Source: Paraburkholderia nodosa DSM 21604 (lineage in GTDB: Bacteria; Pseudomonadota; Gammaproteobacteria; Burkholderiales; Burkholderiaceae). From it: a stretch of DNA of 64,000 nt. Below are positions 34,891-43,836 of the stretch, in pieces (the stretch's first letter is position 1; each line of letters starts with the position of its first letter). The notes under the pieces are model-generated. The model saw only the letters and a list, made by a program, of their open reading frames with translations. It made no database searches and had not been told where the DNA came from. The stretch is taken from NCBI RefSeq assembly GCF_000519185.1, contig NZ_JAFA01000005.1, forward strand, positions 293,026 to 357,025. The letters are read 5' to 3'. A program made the position numbers and the translations under genes.

Positions 34891-36319
34891 TCAACCAGGC
34901 GACGCGCTTGCCGTAGGGCGGCGCGATGAGCCCGCGCGCGTTCAGGCGCGCCTGGGTGAAGACGGGCTTCATCTTCGAGAACGTGACGAAGCCCTCGTAG
35001 CCGTGATACGCGCCCATGCCGCTCGGGCCGACGCCGCCGAACGGCAGTCCCTCGGCGGCGATATGCATGAGCGTCTCGTTCACCGACATCCCGCCCGCCA
35101 CCGTTTCGTGCGTCACGCGTTCAATCGTGCGCGGGTCGTCGGCATAGAGGTAGAGCGAGAGCGGGCGAGGGCGCTCGTTCACGTAGCGCAACGCTTCGTC
35201 GAGCGTGTCGTAGGGCACGAGCGGCAAGAGCGGCCCGAAGATTTCCTCCTGCATGAGCGCCGTCTGCGCACCGGCGTCCGTCACGATGACGGGCGCGAAG
35301 CGCCGCGTGGCGGCGTCGTGCGTGCCGAGCGCGTGCAGCTGCGCGCCGCTCGCCTGGGCTTCGTCTGCGAGGCGTTGCAGGCGCTCGAAGTGGCGCGCCG
35401 AAATGATCGAGGTGTAGTCGCGGTTGTTCGCGAAGTCCGGATAGAGCTGCGCGAAGCGCGTGCGCGCGCGGGCGATGAACGCCGCCTCCTGGCCGCGCGG
35501 CAGCAGCACGTAGTCGGGCGCGATGCAGGTTTGCCCCGCGTTCAGCGTCTTGCCGAGCAGCAGGCTGTCCACAGCGTTGTTCAGGCGCGCCGCGGCGCCG
35601 ATGATCACGGGCGACTTGCCGCCCAGTTCGAGCGTGACCGGCGTGAGGTTCGCGGCAGCCGCGCGCATGACCTCGTGCCCCACGCGCGTCGAGCCGGTGA
35701 AGAGCAAATGGTCGAACGGCAGCGCGCTGAAGGCGGCGCCCACCGACGCGTCGCCGTTGACGACCGCCACATGGTCGCGCGCGAAGGTCTTGCCAATCAA
35801 CGCCTCGAACAGTGCGGAAGTGCGCGGCGTCAGCTCCGACATCTTGATCATGGCGCGGTTGCCCGCGGCGAGCGCGCACACGAGCGGGCTCGCGCCGAGC
35901 AGCAGCGGATAGTTCCACGGCACGACGATGCCCGCCACGCCAAGCGGTTGCGGCACCACCTTCGCGCGCCCAGGCAGCAGCCATTTGCCGACCGGTTTGC
36001 GGCGCGGCTTCATCCAGCGCGCGCCGTGCTTGAGCGCCGCATCGATCTCCTGCTTGAGGACGACGAATTCCGCGAGCGCGACCTCCGCCTTCGCGCGCTG
36101 GCCGAAGTCGGCGTTCATCGCCTCGGCGAGCGCGTCGCGGTGCGAGAACAGCACGTCGCGCAGCGCCTTGAGATTACGCGCGCGTGCGTCCCAGGACGGG
36201 AACGGGTCGCGCAGGAAGGCCTCGCGCTGCGCGGCGAGCAGCGTGTCGAGCGCGGCGCGCGGGTCGTCGGGCGTGTCGTGGGCGCTGCGGGCGAAGTCTT
36301 CGGGCAGGTCCTGCTTCAT
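34868..36319 (-). CDS. Coniferyl-aldehyde-type NAD(P)+ aldehyde dehydrogenase
   Basis: This aldehyde dehydrogenase oxidises an aldehyde to the acid with NAD(P)+. The closest pattern is the coniferyl aldehyde dehydrogenase (CalB) group, with the shortened C-terminus and membrane-proximal basic tail of class 3 enzymes. The catalytic Cys is in LNAGQTCIAPDYVLLPRG and the Glu in VTLELGGKSPVII; GSTRVGHEVM is the cofactor loop. Length 483 residues. It is downstream of the AidB-like gene on the same strand, 83 bp apart. The natural substrate cannot be read from the sequence. Confidence 0.85.
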   Translation of the reverse strand: MKQDLPEDFARSAHDTPDDPRAALDTLLAAQREAFLRDPFPSWDARARNLKALRDVLFSHRDALAEAMNADFGQRAKAEVALAEFVVLKQEIDAALKHGARWMKPRRKPVGKWLLPGRAKVVPQPLGVAGIVVPWNYPLLLGASPLVCALAAGNRAMIKMSELTPRTSALFEALIGKTFARDHVAVVNGDASVGAAFSALPFDHLLFTGSTRVGHEVMRAAAANLTPVTLELGGKSPVIIGAAARLNNAVDSLLLGKTLNAGQTCIAPDYVLLPRGQEAAFIARARTRFAQLYPDFANNRDYTSIISARHFERLQRLADEAQASGAQLHALGTHDAATRRFAPVIVTDAGAQTALMQEEIFGPLLPLVPYDTLDEALRYVNERPRPLSLYLYADDPRTIERVTHETVAGGMSVNETLMHIAAEGLPFGGVGPSGMGAYHGYEGFVTFSKMKPVFTQARLNARGLIAPPYGKRVAWLIKLMLRG

Positions 36320-36402
36320 GATCGGTCCTCGTGGGGTTCGCGCGCGCTGTGGCGCGCGGGCGAACGGAAAAATCGGCTCGTATTATCGGGTGGCGCTGAG
36401 GG

Positions 36403-38124
36403 TCACACCGGGCGCGCCGGAAACGCCCGCTCGATGATCGCGGCGTGATCGAAGCGCGCAGGCAGCGTGCCGAATACGCGGTCGCAGTCGGCGTCGTGCT
36501 CGTCGAGGCGCGTGGCGATGAACGCTTCGGCCACCTCCGGCGGGCCGTCGCGCAGCAGCATGGCCTGCGCGATCAGCACGATCTGCTGCGCGATGCGCCG
36601 CGCGCTCGCCTCGCGCGTGCCCGGCGCGCCGTTGAGCAGCACCGAGAGGCGGTCGAGCGCGGCGTTCAGAACCGGGTGAGTCTGCGCGTCGCGCCGCCAC
36701 GCGAGAAAGAGCGCCTGGGCGGCGTCGGCCTCGCGCTCCAGCGCGCGCAGCACGTCGAGGCACATCACGTTGCCCGAGCCTTCCCAGATCGAGTTGACGG
36801 GCGCTTCGCGGTAGAAGCGCGCCATCGGCCCTTCCTCGACGTAACCGTTGCCGCCCCAGACTTCCATGGCCTCGCCCGTGAACGCGAGCGCGCGCTTGCA
36901 GACCCAGAACTTCGCCGCCGGCGTGACGATGCGCCGCCAGGCGCGCGCTTCGAGCGACTGGTCGTCCGTATCGCCGGGTTTCGCGTCGGCGCTGTCTTCG
37001 AAGGCACGCGCAAGACGCATGAAGAGAACCGTCGCCGCTTCCGATTCGAGCGCGAGATCGGCGAGCACGTTTTGCATGAGCGGGTGCTGCGCGAGCACGC
37101 GGCCGAACGCGCTGCGGTGGCGCGCGTGGTGGATCGCCTGCACGAGCGCCGCGCGCATGAGCGCCGCGCTGCCGATCACGCAGTCGAGCCGCGTGTAGTT
37201 CGCCATCTCGATGATGGTCGGCACGCCGCGGCCTTCGTCGCCGATCATGACGCCGTACGCGTCGAAGAACTCCACTTCGCTGCTTGCGTTCGAGCGGTTG
37301 CCGAGCTTGTTCTTCAGGCGCTGCACATTGACCGCGTTTTTCGTGCCGTCCGGCCGGTAGCGCGGCACGAAAAAGCATGAGATTCCGTCGTGCTCCGTGG
37401 TGCGCGCGAGCACGAGATGCGCGTCGCACTGCGGCGCCGAGAAAAACCACTTGTGGCCGGTGAGCAGATACGCCGCACCGCGTCCGGTTTCGACGCCTGC
37501 TGGGCGCGCCTCGGTGCGGTTGCTGCGCACGTCCGAGCCGCCTTGCTTCTCCGTCATGCCCATGCCGATCATCATCGAGCGCTTCTGGGCGAGCGGCAGG
37601 TCGCGCGCGTCGTGCTCGCGCGTGTAGAGCGGCGCGCGCAGCGTTTCGAACAGCGCCGTCTCGCGCTGCAGCACGGCAATGCTCGCGAACGTCATGGTCA
37701 GCGGGCACAACGAGCCCGATTCGAGCTGCGCGTGCAGGAAGTAGCCCGCGCAGCGCGCGGCCATCGCGCCGGGCTGCGGGTCCGAATACGGCAGCGCGTG
37801 CAGCCCTTCTTTGCGCAGCAGCGCGAGCAGTTCGTGCCAGGCGGGGTGGAATTCGATCGCGTCGATACGCTCGCCGCGCGGGCTGTGCGTGTGCAGTTCG
37901 GGCTCGTGGCGGTTGGCGAGGTCCGCGAGCGCTAGCGTTTCGGCCTTGCCGAGCGTCTCGCCGTGGCGAGCGAGCGTTTCGCGGTGCCAGTTCGCGCCCG
38001 CGCGCGCGAGGGCTTCGCCGAGCGCCGCGTCGGTGGTGAAGAGGTTGTAGTCGGCGAGCGGCGGCGCCTGGTTCGTCACTTCGTGGGTCGTGCCGGGGCG
38101 ATGCGTGACTTCCGTCGGGTTCAT
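36403..38124 (-). CDS. aidB: AidB-like acyl-CoA dehydrogenase
   Basis: This is an FAD-dependent acyl-CoA dehydrogenase superfamily protein of the AidB branch. In E. coli AidB is induced by alkylating agents and binds DNA. GMGMTEKQGGSDVRSNRTEA and EVWGGNGYVEEGPMARFYRE, then NSIWEGSGNVMCLDVLRAL, are strongly AidB-like. Length is 573, close to the 541 of E. coli. The ATG at 38124 (MNPTEVTHRPGTTHEV) has GGAGA upstream and keeps the AidB-type start; the open frame beyond it is unconserved. Confidence 0.85.
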   Translation of the reverse strand: MNPTEVTHRPGTTHEVTNQAPPLADYNLFTTDAALGEALARAGANWHRETLARHGETLGKAETLALADLANRHEPELHTHSPRGERIDAIEFHPAWHELLALLRKEGLHALPYSDPQPGAMAARCAGYFLHAQLESGSLCPLTMTFASIAVLQRETALFETLRAPLYTREHDARDLPLAQKRSMMIGMGMTEKQGGSDVRSNRTEARPAGVETGRGAAYLLTGHKWFFSAPQCDAHLVLARTTEHDGISCFFVPRYRPDGTKNAVNVQRLKNKLGNRSNASSEVEFFDAYGVMIGDEGRGVPTIIEMANYTRLDCVIGSAALMRAALVQAIHHARHRSAFGRVLAQHPLMQNVLADLALESEAATVLFMRLARAFEDSADAKPGDTDDQSLEARAWRRIVTPAAKFWVCKRALAFTGEAMEVWGGNGYVEEGPMARFYREAPVNSIWEGSGNVMCLDVLRALEREADAAQALFLAWRRDAQTHPVLNAALDRLSVLLNGAPGTREASARRIAQQIVLIAQAMLLRDGPPEVAEAFIATRLDEHDADCDRVFGTLPARFDHAAIIERAFPARPV

Positions 38125-38502
38125 CTGCCTGTCTCCGATGCAAGGCTGCTGCGGTACGCGGCGTGCTTCACGCGCGGCCGTTCGTGTTCTGTTCGCTGTC
38201 GTGACGGGGAGGCGTGCGCAGCGGCCGCTCCATGGGAAGCGTCCGTGAGGTGAGTGATTCTTGTGCGCTCCAGCGCTCCCTTTGCCGCTTGCTGGAATCT
38301 TTTTTGGGGTTTCAGCTCTGGCGGCTGAACCGCCTTCCATCATAGGCGTCGATGCGCCGTCAGGTTTAGAGGGGATGCTCTGACATAAAAGCTGACCTCG
38401 GAATCAGACGCTTCCTACAATGCGCCATTGAAGCCGAAAACGAACGAGCGTGCAAATAGCGCGCCGGTGCCTCGCAAGAGACAGGCCGACAGGACGGAGA
38501 CG
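38125..38502. other. intergenic region between aidB and the GMC oxidoreductase
   Basis: This 378-bp gap between two divergent genes holds no credible coding sequence. It contains a candidate promoter for the plus-strand gene at 38392-38421. No clear operator or RNA was found. Confidence 0.6.
38392..38421 (+). promoter_or_regulatory. Candidate sigma-70 promoter of the GMC oxidoreductase
   Basis: CTGACC and TACAAT are separated by 18 bp, about 80 bp before the ATG. The -35 half is imperfect. Confidence 0.4.
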
Positions 38503-40131
38503 ATGCAATACGACTACATCATCGTAGGCGGCGGCTCGGGCGGCGCGTCGCTCGCGGGCCGGCTGGCCGACCGTTGCCCGCAGGCGAGCATCGCGCTCGT
38601 CGAAGCGGGGCCGCACACGGCGCGCAACCCGTTCGTCAATATGCCGCTCGGCGTCGCCGCGCTCGTCCCGCGTCGCACGAAAAACAACTACGCCTATGAA
38701 ACCGTGCCGCAGCCGGGTCTCGCCGGACGGCGCGGTTACCAGCCACGCGGCCGCGGCTTCGGCGGCTCGAGCACCATCAACGCGATGATCTACACGCGCG
38801 GCCATCCGCTCGACTACGACGAATGGGCGCAGCTCGGCTGCAATGGCTGGGCGTGGCGCGACGTGCTGCCGTACTTTCTACGCGCCGAGGACAACGAGCG
38901 CGGCGCGAGCGCCTGGCATGGCGCGGGTGGCCCGCTAGGCGTGGCCGACCTGCGCGAGCGCAACCCGGTCGCCGCGCGCTTCGTCGAGGCCGCGCGCGAG
39001 GCGGGCTTTCGCCTGAACGACGACTTCAATGGCGAGGAACAGGAGGGCGTCGGCTTCTATCAGGTGACGCAGCGCGGCGGCGAACGCTGCACGGTGGCGC
39101 GCGCGTATCTGTATGGGCGAGAGCGGCCGAACCTGCATCTGATCGCCGACGCGACGGTCCTGCGCGTGAGCTTCGACGGCGCGCGTGCGAGCGGCGTGGA
39201 GCTTGCGCGCGGCGGCGCGATCGAGACCCTGCAGGCGCGCGCCGAGGTGATCCTCGCGGCGGGCGCGTTCAACTCGCCGCAATTGCTGATGTGCTCGGGC
39301 ATCGGTCCCGCCGACGAACTGCGCGCGCTCGGCATCGCGGTGCGCCACGACGCGCCCGAAGTCGGCCGCAACCTGATCGACCATATCGATTTCACCTTCA
39401 ACAAACGCGTGCATTCGAGCGACACCGTGGGCTACTCGCTGCGCGGCGCGGCGCGCATGACCGCGGGATTCGTGCGCTATCTGCAGGGGCGGCGCGGCAT
39501 GCTCACGACCAACGTGGCGGAGGCGGGCGGCTTTCTGAAGAGCCGCCCCGAACTCGACCGGCCCGACCTGCAGCTGCACTTCTGCACGGCGCTCGTCGAC
39601 GACCACAGCCGTCGCTTGCATTGGGGCCATGGCTATTCGCTGCACGTGTGCGTGCTGCGCCCGGCGAGCCGCGGCACGGTCACGCTCGCGAGCGCCGACG
39701 CGCGCGTGGCGCCCGTGATCGACCCGCGCTTTCTCTGCGATCCGCGCGACCTCGACGCGCTCGCGCAGGGCGCGCGCCTCGCGCGTCGCATACTCGACGC
39801 GCCCGCGCTGGCGCAACTGGGCGGCCGCGAACTCTACACGCATGGCGAGCAGAGCGACGCGCAACTGCGCGAGACGATCGCCCGCCATGCCGACACGATC
39901 TATCACCCCGTCGCGACCTGCCGCATGGGCGGCGACGCGCGCTCCGTCGTCGATCCGCAGTTGCGCGTGCGCGGCGTGACGGGACTGCGCATCGCCGACG
40001 CCTCGGTCATGCCGACACTCATCGGCGGCAACACGAATGCGCCGAGCGTGATGATCGGCGAGCGTGCGGCCGACTTCATCGCACAAGCGCGATACGCGCG
40101 CGATACGGCGCCTCAGCGCGTCGATGCCTGA
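38503..40131 (+). CDS. GMC-family FAD-dependent oxidoreductase (choline dehydrogenase-like)
   Basis: This FAD enzyme oxidises an alcohol, as choline and other GMC alcohol dehydrogenases do. The dinucleotide fold is YDYIIVGGGSGGASLAGRLA at residues 3-22. The GMC signature RGRGFGGSSTINAMIYTRGH is present. The active-site His region is IYHPVATCRMGGDARSVVDP, and the C-terminus has LIGGNTNAPSVMIGERAADF. The ATG at 38503 has GGACGGAGA upstream. Length 542. No neighbour (betB, betI) supports choline as substrate, so the substrate is left open. Confidence 0.88.
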   Translation: MQYDYIIVGGGSGGASLAGRLADRCPQASIALVEAGPHTARNPFVNMPLGVAALVPRRTKNNYAYETVPQPGLAGRRGYQPRGRGFGGSSTINAMIYTRGHPLDYDEWAQLGCNGWAWRDVLPYFLRAEDNERGASAWHGAGGPLGVADLRERNPVAARFVEAAREAGFRLNDDFNGEEQEGVGFYQVTQRGGERCTVARAYLYGRERPNLHLIADATVLRVSFDGARASGVELARGGAIETLQARAEVILAAGAFNSPQLLMCSGIGPADELRALGIAVRHDAPEVGRNLIDHIDFTFNKRVHSSDTVGYSLRGAARMTAGFVRYLQGRRGMLTTNVAEAGGFLKSRPELDRPDLQLHFCTALVDDHSRRLHWGHGYSLHVCVLRPASRGTVTLASADARVAPVIDPRFLCDPRDLDALAQGARLARRILDAPALAQLGGRELYTHGEQSDAQLRETIARHADTIYHPVATCRMGGDARSVVDPQLRVRGVTGLRIADASVMPTLIGGNTNAPSVMIGERAADFIAQARYARDTAPQRVDA

Positions 40132-40293
40132 CGCGCGACTTCGTTTCATCCTACTCCGTTGCATGTGCTCATCGCAGTCTTGCAGACGAGGCGCGCCGTC
40201 GTCTCGTTGCAACCGCAACATCGCGCAACGTCGCGACTAATCCGAGTTTTCGGGTTTTTTCGTCAAACAATGTGCGGTTCGCCCTTTGCGCGC

Positions 40294-40321
40294 TTTTTCG
40301 AGATTTCGGACTCCCTATAAT
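40294..40321 (+). promoter_or_regulatory. Candidate sigma-70 promoter of the DUF937-OmpA gene
   Basis: A perfect TATAAT at 40316-40321 with a weak TTTTTC -35 16 bp before it. It is 57 bp from the ATG. Confidence 0.5.
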
Positions 40322-40378
40322 CGCGCTCGCATTTGGGCGTGTCCGGTGGCGCGTCCGCGAACTGGAGGATCCGCCTCG

Positions 40379-42118
40379 ATGAGCATCAATGTCTTTCAAC
40401 TGCTGGATACCGTTCTGAGCGAGAACGTCTTCAAAACGATGGGAACGCGCTACGGGCTCACGCCTGAATTCACGCGCAAGGTCGCCGGCGCCGCCGCGCC
40501 CGCCATCATGGCCGCGATCATGAATCGCGGCGCCACGCCCGAAGGCGCGCGCAGCCTCTTTTCCACCATCATGTCGTCCGACACGAATCCGCTGATCGGC
40601 AAGCAGCTGCCCGAGCTGCTCGCGAGCACAGCGGACCTGGGCCAGCTCGAAGCCACGGGCCGCGAACTGCTCCAGAAAGCGACCGGCGCGAATGTCGGCG
40701 CGCTCGCCGACGCGGTCGCCGTGCAAACGGGTGCGCCGCAGTCCATGGCCTTCTCGCTTGCCGGCGTGGTCGGCGCAGCCATCATGGGGATTCTCAAGCA
40801 GCACTTCACGGCTTCCCAGGGCTTCGTCGGACAACTGCCGACGCTGCTCGGCCATCAGCTTCCTGCGGTCAACGCGAGCCTGACCGATCACCTCGCGAGC
40901 GCCGTCGGACTTGGCAGCGCCGCCGCGTTCGCGGGCTCGATCATGGGCCGCCTGAAGGATGTCTCCGCGCGTCTCGATCATCCGCAGCCCGTGGTGCGTC
41001 CGGTGCCGGCCTCGGTGCCGCCGCAGACCGTGGCCGAGTCAACGCCGCCCATCGCCGGGGAGAAGCGCCGCCATCACTGGCTCTGGTGGCTGCTCGCCGC
41101 GCTCGCGCTGATCGTCGCTTTCTTTGCGCTGCGTTCGTGCCAGCACAATGAGGTGGACCCGCAGGACGCCGCGCAGCCCGCAACGGCCAACTCGATCGCG
41201 CCGGGCGCGGTCGCTGCATCGGACGCGGCGTCGCAAGCGGATAGCGCTTCGGCGCCCGTCACCGCGTCTGCCACGGCCGCTTCTGTCGCTGTCGCTGCGG
41301 TTGCCGCAAGCGATGCGGTTCCGGCGCCGACCCAGGACTCGCATCTGTCGTTCACGGTCGACAAGTCCGGCATGCCGACGATCACGGCGACGGTGGGCAC
41401 CGAAGCCGAGAAGACGCAACTCATCGACGCCCTGACGAAGCAGTTCGGCGCGGGCAAGTTCACGGCCAACGTGAACGTCGACGCAGCGACGAAGCCCGCC
41501 GAGTGGCTCGCGCACCTCGACGGCTTGCTGCCGCTCATGGCGCTCCCTGGCGCGCAAGTGAAGATCGACGGCACGCACGTCGAGCTGAGCGGCGCGGCGG
41601 CCGACACGAAGGCTGGCTGGCTCGACAAGCTCAAGGCGCTGTTCGGTTCGGGCTTCGACATCGGCGTGTTCAACGTGCAGAAGGCCGTGACCGACGCGAC
41701 GCAGTCGTTCCGCGACGCTGTGAAGGGCCTGTTCGCCGCGGACAGCTCGTGCGCGGGCGCCGATGTGGCGAAGGTGCTCAATCTGCAGGTCATGAACTTC
41801 AGGACGGGCAGCTCGGTCGTGCCGGCCTCCGCAGCCGACGATCTGCGCCAGTCGGCGCGCGCGCTCATCGCGTGCGCGAAGCGCGGCCAGCCGGTCTCGC
41901 TCGAGGTGGCGGGCTATTCGGACAACGTGGGCGACAAGGCAGCGAACCTCGCGCTTTCGAAGCAGCGAGCGCTCGCGGTGCGCACCTACCTCGCGTCGCA
42001 GGGCGTGCCGCTGAGCAGGCTCGCGGCGCAAGGCTATGGCGACGCGAATCCGGTGGATAGCAACGACACCGAAAGCGGCCGCTTCCACAACCGCCGCATC
42101 GAGTTCGTCGCAAAGTAG
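40379..42118 (+). CDS. DUF937 and OmpA-like peptidoglycan-binding fusion protein
   Basis: This 579-residue protein combines an N-terminal DUF937-like domain (about residues 1-200: NVFQLLDTVLSENVFKTMGT, AGAAAPAIMAAIMNRGATPE), a transmembrane helix near 222-240 (HWLWWLLAALALIVAFFAL) and an Ala-rich linker. Two BON-like segments follow near 320-440, then a C-terminal OmpA domain (MNFRTGSSVVPASAADDLRQ, LEVAGYSDNVGDKAANLALS, RRIEFVAK). The OmpA domain predicts periplasmic peptidoglycan binding. The DUF937 part has no signal before it and would be cytosolic. The start is supported by CTGGAGGA. The biological role is unknown. Confidence 0.82.
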   Translation: MSINVFQLLDTVLSENVFKTMGTRYGLTPEFTRKVAGAAAPAIMAAIMNRGATPEGARSLFSTIMSSDTNPLIGKQLPELLASTADLGQLEATGRELLQKATGANVGALADAVAVQTGAPQSMAFSLAGVVGAAIMGILKQHFTASQGFVGQLPTLLGHQLPAVNASLTDHLASAVGLGSAAAFAGSIMGRLKDVSARLDHPQPVVRPVPASVPPQTVAESTPPIAGEKRRHHWLWWLLAALALIVAFFALRSCQHNEVDPQDAAQPATANSIAPGAVAASDAASQADSASAPVTASATAASVAVAAVAASDAVPAPTQDSHLSFTVDKSGMPTITATVGTEAEKTQLIDALTKQFGAGKFTANVNVDAATKPAEWLAHLDGLLPLMALPGAQVKIDGTHVELSGAAADTKAGWLDKLKALFGSGFDIGVFNVQKAVTDATQSFRDAVKGLFAADSSCAGADVAKVLNLQVMNFRTGSSVVPASAADDLRQSARALIACAKRGQPVSLEVAGYSDNVGDKAANLALSKQRALAVRTYLASQGVPLSRLAAQGYGDANPVDSNDTESGRFHNRRIEFVAK

Positions 42119-42159
42119 TCCGAAGTCGTCACTCCGTGACGCATCCTGGCAGCGATGCA

Positions 42160-42195
42160 AAAAGCCGCCCGGCTCAGGCCGGACGGCTTTTTTTG
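42160..42195. terminator. Terminator between the DUF937-OmpA gene and the LysR gene
   Basis: AAAAAGCCG-CCCGGC and GCCGG-ACGGCTTTTT form a stem with one mismatch, a TCAG loop and T/A runs on both sides. It serves both convergent genes. Confidence 0.85.
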
Positions 42196-42207
42196 TTGCG
42201 CGCCGCT

Positions 42208-43155
42208 TCAGCCAGCCTTGCCCGGCAGTTTCTCCATCCCCGGCGGATGCACGAAGTCATCGAGAAACGTGAAGGGTTTGCCGTACTCCGAGCGCGCGAC
42301 GTCGAGCCACGCGCGCGCCGCGTGCGAGAGATAGCCGCTGCGTTTCCAGCCGATCGCCATGTCCCAGGTGATTTGCGGCTCGCTCACGGGCAAGCAGGTG
42401 AAGCGTTCGGCGTCGAGCCGGCGCACGTACGGCGCGGGCAGCAGCGCAATGCCCAAGCCCGCGAGCACGAGCGCCGCCATCAGGTCCCAGTGGCCGCTGC
42501 GCCCCACCACCTGCGGCACGAAGCCGGCCGTGCGGCACGCGTTCAGCACGACGTCGTTGAGCGCGAGGCTTTCGCCGTAGAACACGAACGGCTCGCCCGC
42601 CAGCTCGGCGAGCGGCACGGCGAGCTTGTTGTCCCAGCGCGAGCCGCGCCGCGCGACGAGCCACAGCAGCTCGTGCGAGATCGGCAAGACGTCGATCAGC
42701 GCGGGATCGACGGGCAGCAGCACGCCGCCCAGCTCCAGCTCGCCCGAAATCAGCGCGGCTTCGATGGCGCGCGAGCCCTGCTCGAAGAGCTTCAGCTCGA
42801 TCTTCGGATAGCGCTGGCGGAACGTGGCGATGGCGGGCGTGAAGAGCGAGCCGCCCATCGGCGGAATGCCGATGGTGAGTTCGCCGCGCCCGAGCGTGCC
42901 GAGATCGGCGAGTTCGGCCTGTAGCTGCGCCTGCGCGGCGAGCACGTCCTGGCCGCGCTGGTAGACGATGCGCCCGGCGTCGGTGAGCACCATCTGGCGC
43001 GCGTCGCGCAGCAACAGCTGGGTGCCGGTCTCGTCTTCGAGCGCCTTCACCATCTTGCTGATGGTCGGCTGGGTGACATGCAGTTTTTCGGCCGCGGCGG
43101 TGAAGCTCTGTTGCCGCACCACCTCGATGAAATAGCGAAGCGCGCGCAGTTCCAC
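42208..43155 (-). CDS. LysR-family regulator, likely controller of lrgA-lrgB
   Basis: The LysR winged helix is at residues 1-60 (FIEVVRQQSFTAAAEKLHVT, QPTISKMVKALEDETGTQLL). The effector-binding domain follows, including GELTIGIPPMGGSLFTPAIA. Length 315. It is divergent from lrgA, as CidR is from cidA in other bacteria, and a LysR-type box lies in the shared gap. Regulation of lrgAB, and probably of itself, is inferred from that layout. The effector is unknown. Confidence 0.85.
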   Translation of the reverse strand: MELRALRYFIEVVRQQSFTAAAEKLHVTQPTISKMVKALEDETGTQLLLRDARQMVLTDAGRIVYQRGQDVLAAQAQLQAELADLGTLGRGELTIGIPPMGGSLFTPAIATFRQRYPKIELKLFEQGSRAIEAALISGELELGGVLLPVDPALIDVLPISHELLWLVARRGSRWDNKLAVPLAELAGEPFVFYGESLALNDVVLNACRTAGFVPQVVGRSGHWDLMAALVLAGLGIALLPAPYVRRLDAERFTCLPVSEPQITWDMAIGWKRSGYLSHAARAWLDVARSEYGKPFTFLDDFVHPPGMEKLPGKAG

Positions 43156-43210
43156 GATCGGGACTCCACAAATGTGCAGGAAACACGCTCAGCCGGGTGC
43201 TGAGTTGGTG

Positions 43211-43227
43211 CATTCCAATATGGAATG
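43211..43227. promoter_or_regulatory. LysR-type operator between the LysR gene and lrgA
   Basis: CATTCC-AATAT-GGAATG is a perfect inverted repeat with six-base arms; its core TTCC...GGAA fits T-N11-A. It is centred about 65 bp upstream of the start predicted from the lrgA -10, the usual LysR recognition position. A CATTCC half-site recurs near 43284. Confidence 0.75.
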
Positions 43228-43247
43228 TAGCAGATGATCTTAAGTCA

Positions 43248-43277
43248 TTATGTTTATGCTGCGCTGCACCCTATACT
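43248..43277 (+). promoter_or_regulatory. Candidate promoter of lrgA-lrgB
   Basis: TTATGT and TATACT are separated by 18 bp and lie about 33 bp upstream of the lrgA ATG. The weak -35 suits an activator-dependent promoter. Confidence 0.5.
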
Positions 43278-43309
43278 GACTTCCATTCCAGTGTCACTTA
43301 GGGTTTGCC

Positions 43310-43798
43310 ATGACTACCTCCACCGCGACCGCGAAAGTCTCCGAAAGCGCTGAGTGCAACGTGGGCGGCATGGCGAGCTTCGGGCGCCGTATCGGCCGCA
43401 TTACCGTGCAATCGGCGCTGCTCGCAGGCGTCTGGTACGCCGCCGACGCCCTCACGCGCTTCACGCACCTGCCGGTGCCGGGCGGCGTGGTCGGCTTGGT
43501 GCTGCTGCTCGCGCTGCTCTTTTGCGGCGGCGTCACGCCGCGCTGGGTGAAGGCGGGCGCCGACTGGCTGCTCTCCGACATGCTGCTGTTCTTCATCCCC
43601 GCTGCCGTGGCAGCCGTGAAATACGGCGGCCTCTTTCGCGCCGACGGCTGGCGTCTCGCGCTCGTCGTGGTCGGCGGCACGCTGATGGTGATGGTGGCCG
43701 TGGCGTTCGCGGTCGAACAGGCCGCGAAGCTCGAACGGCGCCTCGCGCTGCGCCGCGTGCGCGATTCGCGGCACTCGCGCCATCTGGCGCGGGCTTGA
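43310..43798 (+). CDS. lrgA: CidA/LrgA-family membrane protein
   Basis: LrgA/CidA proteins are small holin-like inner-membrane proteins paired with LrgB. Four hydrophobic helices are seen, including the conserved LPVPGGVVGLVLLLALLFCG and LLSDMLLFFIPAAVAAVKYG. The first 25 residues and the last 25 (Arg-rich) are extra-membrane. Length 162, slightly above the norm. The gene diverges from its likely LysR regulator. Murein hydrolase control or pyruvate/by-product transport are the roles proposed for the family. Confidence 0.86.
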   Translation: MTTSTATAKVSESAECNVGGMASFGRRIGRITVQSALLAGVWYAADALTRFTHLPVPGGVVGLVLLLALLFCGGVTPRWVKAGADWLLSDMLLFFIPAAVAAVKYGGLFRADGWRLALVVVGGTLMVMVAVAFAVEQAAKLERRLALRRVRDSRHSRHLARA

Positions 43799-43836
43799 GG
43801 CTGCAGCGTCCTGACTAGAGCAAGAGGGGTTCCGTC

